A stretch of DNA of 64,000 nucleotides from CAVQYV01 sp963718295 [NCBI: uncultured Methylomirabilota bacterium] (GTDB lineage Bacteria > Methylomirabilota > Methylomirabilia > CAVQYV01), in NCBI GenBank assembly GCA_963718295.1, contig CAVQYV010000004.1:124001-188000 (forward strand), given 5' to 3'. The translations under genes were made by a program, and so were the position numbers. The notes under the pieces were generated by a model. That model made no database searches. It saw only the letters and a program-made list of their open reading frames with translations, and was not told where the DNA came from. Numbering within the stretch: position 1 is the first letter of the stretch; each line of letters starts with the position of its first letter. Of this stretch, positions 51,210 to 59,292 are shown in pieces.

Positions 51210-52173
51210 GTCATTTTCAAAGGACCTCTTGGCTATCGATTGCCCACGGACTGTCGAACGGATTAGAGATTTCATTGGGGTATCCGTTCTTCGTGATTTT
51301 AATAAGGAGGGGGCTGTTATTGGGCTCAGCGGGGGGATAGATTCGTCCGTAGCTGCAGTGTTGGCTCGTCAGGCATTGGGAAGAGACAAGGTCCTGGGAT
51401 TAATACTCCCCGAGAGAGAAACAGATCCACTCAGTGAGGATTTGGCCAGAAGGCTTAGCACTCAGTTTGATATCTGCACGGAGAAAGCAGATTTGGCGAA
51501 GAGCTGCGAGTCTCTTGGTGTATACGAACGGCGCAATGCAATTGTCAAAGAAAACTTCCCTGAGTATGATCTCACAAGACATCAATACAAGCTGGCGTTG
51601 TCGGAAAGCCTATTGGATGGAAGTGGTCTCAACATTTACAGGTTGGTCCTGGTTGCAAAGGATGGTACTACCAAGACCAAGAGACTGGGCAAGGAAGATT
51701 ACTTGGGAATCGTTGCCGCAACCAGCATAAAGCAGCGACTCAGGATGGTTGCACTCTATTACTATGCTGAGCGCAAGAATTATTCTGTCATTGGCACCAC
51801 AAATAGAACGGAGCTCGATCTCGGCTTCTTTGTGCGCTATGGAGATGCCGGTGTCGATATTGAACCACTTGCAGGACTTTACAAGGCACAGGTTTACCAG
51901 CTCGCACGCTATCTCGGGATTCCCGACGAAATCATTCAAAGACCGCCCACCGCAGACGTTTATCCCGCGATGAGTGAAGACAAGGAGTTCTATTTTCGAC
52001 TTCCCTATGAATTGTTGGACCCTCTGCTCTATGCCTGGAAACATGAAGTTCCTGTAAATGAAGTGATGCAGGCGATGCATCTTACGGAGGAACAGGTTCT
52101 GCGTGTCTATCGTGATTTTGCAGTGAAGGAGAAGGTAGCAAAGCGCCTTCAGCAGTCACCGGTCGGACTATGA
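51193..52173 (+). CDS. NAD synthase-like PP-loop amidotransferase
   Basis: About 326 residues from MSKVRKSFSKD; ATG at 51160 is an alternative start inside the ligase gene. The NadE core is seen: PP-loop IGLSGGIDSSVAAVLA (46-52), VIGTTNRTELDLGFFVRYGD and VDIEPLAGLYKAQVYQLARY. Between them lies an insertion of about 60 residues (YDLTRHQYKLALSESLL, LVLVAKDGTTKTKRLGKEDY) not found in ordinary NAD synthases. No glutaminase domain is present, so it would use ammonia. Position after ACP and AMP-ligase in a sugar locus suggests it amidates something other than NaAD; that is inference. Housekeeping NAD synthesis cannot be excluded. Confidence 0.8.
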   Translation: MSKVRKSFSKDLLAIDCPRTVERIRDFIGVSVLRDFNKEGAVIGLSGGIDSSVAAVLARQALGRDKVLGLILPERETDPLSEDLARRLSTQFDICTEKADLAKSCESLGVYERRNAIVKENFPEYDLTRHQYKLALSESLLDGSGLNIYRLVLVAKDGTTKTKRLGKEDYLGIVAATSIKQRLRMVALYYYAERKNYSVIGTTNRTELDLGFFVRYGDAGVDIEPLAGLYKAQVYQLARYLGIPDEIIQRPPTADVYPAMSEDKEFYFRLPYELLDPLLYAWKHEVPVNEVMQAMHLTEEQVLRVYRDFAVKEKVAKRLQQSPVGL

Positions 52174-52443
52174 TTTAAATGGCCCGGCTGCTCTATTTTG
52201 GTTTGATTCGAGCCCTCTGTGTGCAGCGTCGCGAAGGAATGGTTCCAGGGTGTGGATTTGCAGATCGATTTCTCTGGGTGGCGAACCCGTCCTTCTGTCC
52301 TCTTTGCCCAAAGGATATCCGATGGCAGGGGGTCAGCGGAGGAGGGGGCTGATTTCGCCTATCAGGTGTTTCAGGCGGCTTGGGATCCCCTCTCCTGCTC
52401 CTGTTTGTCTCACTCAGGGGGAGACGGGAAGTCGATTTCTGTT

Positions 52444-53463
52444 AAATGGGGGTATGCACTTGACGGAACCTGGTACGATATGTAGTATATCGGGAATATG
52501 GAAGAGTATCCACGAACGCTTCGGGAGTTCGAGGCCCAGTTTTCCACCGAGGGTGCCTGCCGAGAGTATCTGTTCCGATGGCGATGGCCCGGCGGCTTTG
52601 TCTGTCCCCGATGCGGAAACCCCGGAGGGTGGGTGGCAAAGAGTGGACGAATCGTCTGCAGCGGATGCAGGTCGGGCACGACGGTCACCGCGGGAACCAT
52701 TTTCCAGGACAGCCGTCAACCGCTGACGGTTTGGTTCCAAGCGATGTGGTGGGTGACCAATCAGAAAACGGGGCTCAGCGCCCTGGGATTGCAGCGATCG
52801 CTGGGCTTGGGCAGTTACCGCACGGCCTGGATGATGTTGCACAAGCTCCGCAGTGGGATGGTCAGGTCCGAGCGGGACCGGCTGACCGGCACCATTGAGG
52901 TCGATGAAGCATATGTGGGTGGGTTAGAAGAGGGCGTCCGAGGCCGCGGCACCGCAGAGAAAGCCGTGCTGGTGGTGGCGGTACAAGAGGACGGACAGGG
53001 CATCGGTCGGATTCGGATGGCGCAGGTAGCGGATGCCGCCGCCAGCTTGCATGGATTCGTACAAGCCTCGATTGAACCAGGCAGTACCATTCACACGGAC
53101 GACTAAAGAGGATATCGGGGGCTGTAGGTGAAGGGCTATCCGCATAGAGTGACTCCGATCAAGAAGAGCGGGAAGCACGCGCATGAGATCTTGCCGCGAG
53201 TGCACAAGGTGGTATCTCTCTTCAAACATAGGAACGCATCAGGAGGCGATCAGCCAGGAGCATCTGGACAGTTATCTGAACGAGTTCGTCTTCCGGTTCA
53301 ACCGCCGGACCTCCGCCCACCGGGGCAAGCTCTTCCTGCGCTTGGTGCAACAGGCTGCGGCGGTGGAGCCGGTCCCCTATGCAAATTTGATCAAAGGCGT
53401 TCGGGAAGGTCGGTCCCGCAACCACAATATGTTGGGGTAGGTGCCGTCAAGTGCATACCCCCA
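52444..53463 (+). mobile_element. IS1595-type element, decayed
   Basis: A roughly 1.0 kb element bounded by inverted repeats: TGGGGGTATGCACTTGACGG at the left (from 52447) and its exact reverse complement at 53444-53463. The 8-base sequence TTTCTGTT flanks both sides (52436-52443 and 53464-53471), a target duplication of the size used by IS1595. It carries one broken transposase gene. Confidence 0.85.
52498..53440 (+). pseudogene. IS1595-family transposase, broken
   Basis: The first 202 codons are intact: a zinc ribbon (FVCPRCGNPGGW, IVCSGCRSGT), the helix-turn-helix and the start of the DDE domain (GTIEVDEAYVGG). The frame stops at TAA 53104-53106 inside the DDE motif STIHTDD. In-frame sequence goes on with a second stop, then VKGYPHRVTPIKKSGKHAHE, and after a frameshift GTHQEAISQEHLDSYLNEF with FRFNRRTSAHRGKLF, the family C-terminus. 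Two stops and a shift mean it is no longer functional. Confidence 0.85.
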
Positions 53464-53559
53464 TTTCTGTTATTCGGACCCCAGTTGCCTGTTTTAGTAA
53501 AGCTGCCTTCGTCATGTATGGTCGCCTGAACGGAACCTCACGCCAAACAACAAAAGACC

Positions 53560-54549
53560 ATGAAGATTTGCTCTAAGTGTGTACTTCCTGAGACATTTCC
53601 GGGGATTTCTTTCAATAGCGCGGGGATTTGCGTCTTCTGTGATGCGATAGAGAAATCCACATGCAATGACAGAAGAAAGGATATGGAGAGAAGATTTCTT
53701 GAGGTGGTGGATCGGAATCGGGGAACGTCTTTGTTTGATTGCGTCGTGGCATATAGCGGCGGCAAAGACAGCTCATTCCTCTTAGACCTTTTGGTGGGCA
53801 AATATGACCTGAGAGTATTGGCCGTTACATTTGATAACTGGTTCTTGTCTGATACGGCTTTCAGCAACATAAGGGTCGTTACAAAGAGTCTCAATGTGAG
53901 CCACATCTTCATTCGGCCGCCTTATGAATTGATGAAACAACTGTTTCACACAGCTTCCAATGAGGAGTTGTATTCCAGGAAATCACTGGAGCGCGCAAGT
54001 ACAATTTGTACTACCTGTATTTCTTTTGTTCGTTTTTCTTGCCTTCGAACTGCATTAGAGAAGGATATTCCCCTCGTTGTTTTTGGATTTAATCCTGGCC
54101 AGATGCCAGAGGGCGCTGCGATCGTCAAAACGAATGCGGCGCTTCTCAGGTCGTTGCAGCAATCCATTTATGGCCCGATCAGTGCCATTGTCAAAGACGA
54201 AGCTCGTGCTTTTTTCTTGGAGGAAAAACATTTCACCTCGGGATGTCGATTTCCGCATATAGCGAATCCGTTTGCCTTTGTCGATTATGAGGAAGAAAAG
54301 ATATACACGAGGATCCGCCAGATTGGATGGCAACGAGTTGTCGACACAGACGAGAACTCCACCAACTGCTTGCTAAATAGCTACGCAAACGTAGTCCATT
54401 ACAACAAATATGGGTATCACCCGTATGTTGCAGAAATCGCCAAGATGGTAAGAAGAGGGGAAATCAATAGAGAAGAAGGGCTGAGAAGAGTTGGGCCACC
54501 TCAAGTGAATCAGCTTGTTATGACTATTTCGAGGCAGCTTAATGAGTGA
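53560..54549 (+). CDS. zinc/PP-loop N-acetyl-sugar amidotransferase-like protein, copy 1
   Basis: A 329-residue protein. Zinc-ribbon cysteines at 4, 7, 24 and 27 (CSKCVLPETFPG, GICVFCDA) precede a PP-loop FDCVVAYSGGKDSSFLLDLL (65-72). This arrangement is that of the WbpG/PseA N-acetyl sugar amidotransferase family, which adds nitrogen to form acetamidino groups on surface sugars using ammonia from a HisH-like glutaminase. No HisH or HisF homologue is next to it. The C-terminal half (GFNPGQMPEGAAIV, STNCLLNSYANVVHYNKYGY) is family-typical. It lies after the IS1595 remnant and before an acyltransferase. A distant paralogue is at 61071-62135. Confidence 0.82.
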   Translation: MKICSKCVLPETFPGISFNSAGICVFCDAIEKSTCNDRRKDMERRFLEVVDRNRGTSLFDCVVAYSGGKDSSFLLDLLVGKYDLRVLAVTFDNWFLSDTAFSNIRVVTKSLNVSHIFIRPPYELMKQLFHTASNEELYSRKSLERASTICTTCISFVRFSCLRTALEKDIPLVVFGFNPGQMPEGAAIVKTNAALLRSLQQSIYGPISAIVKDEARAFFLEEKHFTSGCRFPHIANPFAFVDYEEEKIYTRIRQIGWQRVVDTDENSTNCLLNSYANVVHYNKYGYHPYVAEIAKMVRRGEINREEGLRRVGPPQVNQLVMTISRQLNE

Positions 54550-54575
54550 TTCTCATCTCCTAGCGATGTCGAGCA

Positions 54576-55076
54576 ATGCTTAGAAATCTATTCAACCGGC
54601 TCTTGCACAGAATAGCCTACATAGCACCGGGGGGTTATACGTTCCGAGTCTGGCTACATCGTATGCGAGGTGTGAGAATTGGGAAGAACGTATGGATAAG
54701 CCAGTCTGTTTACATTGATGAAGTGCATCCTGAGGGAGTCGAAATCGGAGATAATTGCACGATCGGTTTCCGGACCTCTATTTTCTCCCATCTATATTGG
54801 GGCCCCAGAAAGAAGAATGAATTTAGCAAAGTAGTGATCGAAAGGGATGTTTATGTGGGGCCGCATTGTTTGTTGCTGCCTGCCATAAGAATTGGTGAAG
54901 GATCAGTTATCAAAGGCGGAACAGTTGTCAGCTGCAACGTGCCGCCCTACACCTTCTGGGGTCTACCCGATGCGGCAGCCTTAGCCAAAGTGACCATACC
55001 GTTAACCACGAAGAGTAATTATAAGAGATTTGTTTTTGGTCTGAGGCCGCTGAAGGAAAGAAATCGGCAGGAATGA
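54576..55076 (+). CDS. hexapeptide-repeat acyltransferase
   Basis: The 166-residue protein has a left-handed beta-helix: GVRIGKNVWISQSVYID, VEIGDNCTIGFRTSI, VVIERDVYVGPHCLLLPA, IRIGEGSVIKGGTVVS. The N-terminal 30 residues (LLHRIAYIAPGGYTFRVWLH) are hydrophobic-basic and resemble the lead-in of O-acetyltransferases of the WcaF/NodL kind. A catalytic His is likely in IFSHLYWG. It would acetylate a sugar hydroxyl or amine. It is 26 bases after the PP-loop gene and is followed by the transposon block. Confidence 0.85.
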   Translation: MLRNLFNRLLHRIAYIAPGGYTFRVWLHRMRGVRIGKNVWISQSVYIDEVHPEGVEIGDNCTIGFRTSIFSHLYWGPRKKNEFSKVVIERDVYVGPHCLLLPAIRIGEGSVIKGGTVVSCNVPPYTFWGLPDAAALAKVTIPLTTKSNYKRFVFGLRPLKERNRQE

Positions 55077-55395
55077 TATCTTGACGGCAAATCGTGTGTT
55101 ACGCCCCTAGGGACGAGGCACAACGCGCTGAGGGAGTGGGGGTAAAGGATAGCCCTTGCGCGGGGCTAGGTTCAACGCCTGCCCGGTGACCGGAGCATTT
55201 CTTAGGAGCAAAGTCAAGCGGAGGATGGGAGCTTGCCGGAAACCTTCAAATCTCTTGATGGGATCGACGTTATGAAACTGATAACCCATTGAGTTCCAAC
55301 AAGAGAGTTTGTGCTGAAGGATCTTTTTATTGTCCCCCTCGGGGAATGGGAGAAAGACCCTCGCCTTCAGGCGAAGACTTTAGTACGCTTGCGGT

Positions 55396-55833
55396 ATGGA
55401 GAATTATCGGAAATCCAGCCATACCGTTTACGATCTGAAGTATCACCTCGTCTGGGTCACCAAATACCGCAAGCGGGTGTTGCGCGGAGAGATCGCCGAG
55501 CGGGTCCGGAATTTGATCCGAGAGATCTGCAAAGCCAGGGACGTGGAGATCATCAAGGGTCATATCTCCAGCGATCATGTCCATCTCTTTCTCTCGGTGC
55601 CACCGCATCTGTCCGTAAGCCAGCTGACCCAATCGCTCAAGGGGAAGACGTCGCGCAAGATGATGATGGAGTACAAGTCTTTGAGCCGAGCATTCTGGGG
55701 TCGCCATATCTGGGCCCGAGGCTACTTTGCCGCCAGTTCGGGAAACGTGACCGATGAAGTGATCATGAAGTACATCGAACAACAAGGCAAAGAACCTCCG
55801 GATGGCGATTTCAGGGTGGATGGGGAGCCTTAG
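55396..55833 (+). CDS. tnpA: IS200/IS605 transposase TnpA
   Basis: A complete 145-residue Y1 transposase. It has KYHLVWVTKYRKRVLRGEI, the HxH metal motif in SSDHVHLFLSVPP, and the C-terminal segment GYFAASSGNVTDEVIMKYIE that carries the catalytic Tyr helix. It excises and inserts single-stranded DNA at hairpin ends. The stop codon TAG coincides with the insertion point of the IS5-type element: its TA belongs to the target triplet and its G is the first base of the inserted IS, so the reading frame length is unchanged. Confidence 0.9.
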   Translation: MENYRKSSHTVYDLKYHLVWVTKYRKRVLRGEIAERVRNLIREICKARDVEIIKGHISSDHVHLFLSVPPHLSVSQLTQSLKGKTSRKMMMEYKSLSRAFWGRHIWARGYFAASSGNVTDEVIMKYIEQQGKEPPDGDFRVDGEP

Positions 55834-56725
55834 GACTTATCCCTACATAGGAGCTACCTTCCTCCAACAGATGATAGCAGCGGCCAAATGAACCAGCGCC
55901 TCATAGCTTTCAGCCAGTTTCTCATACCGCACCAGGAGCTTGCGGAAGCGATTGAACCAGGAGTGGACCGCTTCCACCATCCAGCGCCGGTTCTTGGGGG
56001 GGGACGCCCCGGCTTGTGCTTCTTGTGCCGAACTCGGGAGAGATACCCATGAGCGGTAAGGATCGTCTGGGCCGGTTCCCCCTCATAGCCCCGGTCGGCG
56101 CACAGAAAGGGGTCGTGGTGGGGCAGGGGGAGAATCAGGGCATCCAGCACCGCCTCCAGCTGGCTGACATCATGCCGGTTCGCTCCGGTGACGATCAACG
56201 ACAGCGGGACGCCACGCCCGTCCACCAACACATGGCGCTTGCTCCCATTTTTTTCCCCGATCCGTCGGGTTGGGTCCGACGGCCTCTTTTGCCAGGGGAG
56301 CCTTGACCATGACTCCGTCTATGCTTTGCCATTTCCAGGCAATGCCTTCCATCTCGTCGTACTCGGCCAGACCCGCACGCCAGAGGGCCAGGAAGAAACC
56401 CGATTTCAGCCAGTCCCGGAAGTACTGGTGCACGGAGCTGGTACTCCCGTACTGTTGCTTGGGCAAGGCCTTCCATTGGCATCCGGTCCGGAGCACATAT
56501 ACGATGCCTTCAAAGACCTTGCGAGGATTGATGGGTTTGCGTCCACCGCCCGGCCTCCGCCGGAAGGTCCGAGCTTGGTCTCGCTCTCGCTTGGGAATGA
56601 GGGGCTCCACTCGCTTCCAGAACTCATCGGATACTTCCCATGATCGAATCTTGGCCATACCATCACCTCCTGGCAGGAGTATAGTATGGTGGACAGGTTA
56701 ACGCAAGGTAATTACGGATAAGTCC
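55833..56725 (-). mobile_element. IS5-family element (IS427-like), nested
   Basis: An 893-base element with terminal inverted repeats GGACTTATCC at 55833 and GGATAAGTCC ending at 56725. The triplet TTA is duplicated on both sides (55830-55832 and 56726-56728). It carries one transposase region on the minus strand, split over three frames. It sits inside the IS200-type element, so it arrived later. Confidence 0.9.
55843..56658 (-). pseudogene. IS5-family transposase over three frames
   Basis: Frame 1 (from ATG 56658) reads MAKIRSWEVSDEFWKRVEPL, WQSIDGVMVKAPLAKEAVGP and NPTDRGKK. A shift at an A7 run near 56250 gives frame 2: NGSKRHVLVDGRGVPLSLIV, GANRHDVSQLEAV and ADRGYEGEPAQ. A second shift at a run of eight C on the coding strand (55996-56003) restores RRWMVEAVHSWFNRFRKLLV and ends IICWRKVAPM at 55843. 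The DDE residues are spread over all three pieces. IS427-type elements can use a programmed shift at the first site; the second site looks like damage or a homopolymer error. Confidence 0.85.
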
Positions 56726-56883
56726 TTAGTCGGCTTGCAGCCGAATCGGAACCTACCGCCTTTAGGCGGTAGTAGTTCAGTTTTTTGACAACTCCCGCCT
56801 CGAAGACGAGTCATACCAAGTGCCTTGGTTTCAGGCAAGCACGCACCACATCTTTCGTGATGTGATTTCAGATTGGGACACGA

Positions 56884-57921
56884 ATGATATCGAGCAATGC
56901 CGGAAAAGAATTTCGAAGGCAAGGAAGCAATCTGTACTGGATCGGAGTTGCAATGGGTGCCTATCCTATTCTAAAGCCGATCCTTCCTAAACCCTTGTTG
57001 ATTTATCTTCGAAGCAGATGTGCAATGTTGATACAGAAATGCAGCAGCGGTGTCTGGCCCATTGATGAAAATAGCGACAGGCCCCCAGAGACCTGGAGAG
57101 GGTGGCCAGGAGGCAAACGTTTTGCACTTGTCTTGACGCATGATGTTGAGGGTGATCTGGGGCAGAAGAATTGTCATGAGTTGGTCGAGCTCGAGATTCG
57201 GCTCGGTTTTCGATCCTCCTTCAATTTCGTCGCGGAGGGCTACCAGATAAACCGTCGCCTCCAGAATTACATTGTAGAGCAAGGATTTGAGGTAGGCGTT
57301 CATGGGTTGACCCATAGAGGAAATCTATTCCGTTCAGAGGAAGCTTTCAGGGAAACGAAAGCCGGAATCAACCGCTATTTGAAACAATGGCAATCCGTTG
57401 GGTTTCGTACCCCTTCTATGTACCACAATCTGGAATGGATTAGCGAACTGGAGATAGAATATGATTCCTCGACTTTTGACACAGATCCCTTTGAGCCTCA
57501 GCCCGATGGGGTGGGGACGATATTCCCATTTTGGGTGGAAGGTCAAACGGGAAGGGGGGGGTTTGTAGAGCTGCCATATACGTTGCCGCAAGACTTTACT
57601 CTGTTCTTGCTTCTGAAGGAAAAAAGTATTGACGTGTGGAAGAGGAAACTGCGCTGGATTGTAGAAAAGGGTGGGATGGCACTAGTGAACACGCATCCGG
57701 ACTATATGAGATTTGATCATGCAAAAACGTCCTCAATTGAATATCCAGCAAGACACTATGAGGATTTCCTGAGCCACATTCTATCCGAATACGAAGGGCA
57801 ATACTGGCACGTGCTGCCCCGGGAAATGGCTCGATTTTGGAGAGAGAGTTTCGTAAATAGAGCCTCTGGAATCAATAGTCAAGGGCAAAAGGACGGCAAA
57901 TCACAGGAAGACGGGACTTAG
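56884..57921 (+). CDS. polysaccharide deacetylase-like (NodB fold) protein
   Basis: The 345-residue protein carries a NodB-type domain (about 80-310). The metal/catalytic motif LVLTHDVEGDL corresponds to NodB motif 1 (Asp-Asp pair, here HDVEGD), FEVGVHGLTHRG to motif 2 (HxxxH type, here HGLTH), and VGFRTPSMYHN to motif 3. MALVNTHPDYMRF is the C-terminal His motif. Such enzymes remove N-acetyl groups from sugars; in export loci they can modify the growing polymer. The first 75 residues contain one weakly hydrophobic stretch (WIGVAMGAYPILKPIL) and no clear signal peptide. The start codon has no good ribosome site. The next gene follows after 2 bases. Confidence 0.82.
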   Translation: MISSNAGKEFRRQGSNLYWIGVAMGAYPILKPILPKPLLIYLRSRCAMLIQKCSSGVWPIDENSDRPPETWRGWPGGKRFALVLTHDVEGDLGQKNCHELVELEIRLGFRSSFNFVAEGYQINRRLQNYIVEQGFEVGVHGLTHRGNLFRSEEAFRETKAGINRYLKQWQSVGFRTPSMYHNLEWISELEIEYDSSTFDTDPFEPQPDGVGTIFPFWVEGQTGRGGFVELPYTLPQDFTLFLLLKEKSIDVWKRKLRWIVEKGGMALVNTHPDYMRFDHAKTSSIEYPARHYEDFLSHILSEYEGQYWHVLPREMARFWRESFVNRASGINSQGQKDGKSQEDGT

Positions 57922-57923
57922 CC

Positions 57924-58973
57924 ATGCTGGAGAGGGTCCACTTGGAAAAGACATCCGATGAGGAGAAGTGGGATGAGTTCGTCAGATCGCATCCCAAAGG
58001 TTCCCCCTTTCATCTCACTTGCTGGATTAGGATGATTCAGAAGACATACTCATTCGAACCGCTACTCTACGCTTACATAAATGGAACGGGAAGCATTTCG
58101 GGGATTTTCCCCTTCTTCATGGTAAAAGGACCATTTGGGGGCACTCGAGTTGTTTCACTTCCTTTCTCAGACTACTGTGGCCCGCTGTTTGATGATGAAT
58201 TTGAGGAATCAGAATCCCTGATCAAGATCATTGAGGAATATAAGAATCGAGTCAAATGCATCGAGATCAGAAGCAAAATGTCAAATGCCCATGGCCTGGA
58301 CTGTTTCTGCCATTATAAGCGCCATGTATTGAAGCTCTTGCCTGATCCTGTGCAATTGCTGACGACCATGGACAAGAAGACTATTCAGCGGTGTATCAAG
58401 AGGGCCGAGAAACTCGGCGTGAAAATAAGGGAGGAGAACAATGAGCGGGGGTTGGAGGAATTCTACAGGCTGAATCAACTGACCCGAAAGAAACACGGTG
58501 TTCCTTCCCAACCAAAGTCCTTTTTCAAGAATTTGTTTGACCAAGTGATCTTGAGCGGAAATGGGTACATACTGCTTGCTACAATTGATTCCAAGGTCAT
58601 ATCAGGGGCGGTATTTTTGAGATTTAAGGACACGGTTTATTATAAGTACAACGCTTCTGATCCTGAGTATCTGTCAAAGATGACTCCTAACCACCTGTTG
58701 ACCTGGTATGCGATCGAGCGGGCTTGTTTGGAGGGTTATTCATTCTTTGATTTTTGTCGGACATCACCCGATAATCTTGGGCTGATGAGATATAAGGAGA
58801 TGTGGGGAGCCGATCCCTTGGATTTGCCATACTACTTCTATCCTCAGGTTAAAGGGGCGACATCCATGGAAGGCAGCGGGTTGCTCTACCGAATTTTTAC
58901 GAGCGCTTGGAGGGCTTTGCCTGATTCGCTTGTTGAGGCCATAGGACCTAAAATCTACAGGTTCATGGGATAG
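57924..58973 (+). CDS. FemAB/GNAT-like acyltransferase
   Basis: The 349-residue protein fits the FemAB-like group with two GNAT halves: FHLTCWIRMIQKTYSFEPLL near residue 33, KKTIQRCIKRAEKLGVKIRE near 150 and a C-terminal core with LATIDSKVISGAVFLRFKDT, YYKYNASDPEYL and GYSFFDFCRTSPDNLGLMRYK. Relatives include FemX-type aminoacyltransferases and the FemAB proteins of PEP-CTERM and EPS loci, which transfer amino-acyl or acyl groups to sugars or peptidoglycan. A role as the final acyl-transfer enzyme for the carrier-protein module upstream is an attractive inference. It is 2 bases after the deacetylase gene. Confidence 0.82.
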   Translation: MLERVHLEKTSDEEKWDEFVRSHPKGSPFHLTCWIRMIQKTYSFEPLLYAYINGTGSISGIFPFFMVKGPFGGTRVVSLPFSDYCGPLFDDEFEESESLIKIIEEYKNRVKCIEIRSKMSNAHGLDCFCHYKRHVLKLLPDPVQLLTTMDKKTIQRCIKRAEKLGVKIREENNERGLEEFYRLNQLTRKKHGVPSQPKSFFKNLFDQVILSGNGYILLATIDSKVISGAVFLRFKDTVYYKYNASDPEYLSKMTPNHLLTWYAIERACLEGYSFFDFCRTSPDNLGLMRYKEMWGADPLDLPYYFYPQVKGATSMEGSGLLYRIFTSAWRALPDSLVEAIGPKIYRFMG

Positions 58974-59292
58974 TGTAGGGCTTACATGGACGCTATTGCC
59001 GATAAAGGGTAATCAGTCGAGCACGAATAAATCGTTGAGTACTTTGATCAACAACTGGAAACACAAGCTTCGAGAGAAAGGGCAGTCAGGGCTCGTTGTG
59101 CTTGTACGATGATGCTTCCTGCGTATTCCGCGGGGTCCGTTGTGTAAGACCCCATTGGCGAATCAAAGTGCTGATACGCCCGCATGGGTTATTCATTCTG
59201 GGATGAAAAGTGGTCAGGAGTCGGTTGGATTGACAGAAGCTGTTGTCTGTGTCGACCAAAGCAGGGCAAAGGTAGAAAGAAAGACCGCAGGC

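Larger units (their letters stand above)
55335..56790 (+). mobile_element. IS200/IS605-type element split by another IS
   Basis: The tnpA gene (55396-55833) is preceded by a left-end hairpin (TCGCCT, TC, AGGCGA at 55361-55374). The right-end hairpin (TACCGCC, TTTA, GGCGGTA at 56754-56771) lies beyond an 893-base insertion. Without the insertion the element would be about 0.55-0.6 kb, the tnpA-only IS200 size. Exact tips cannot be set because these elements lack inverted repeats and target duplications. Confidence 0.75.

Noticed and set aside
55185-55205. Sequence ACGCCTGCCCGGTG resembling part of 23S rRNA
   Set aside because: Only about 14 bases match and the flanks do not; not an rRNA gene fragment that can be supported.
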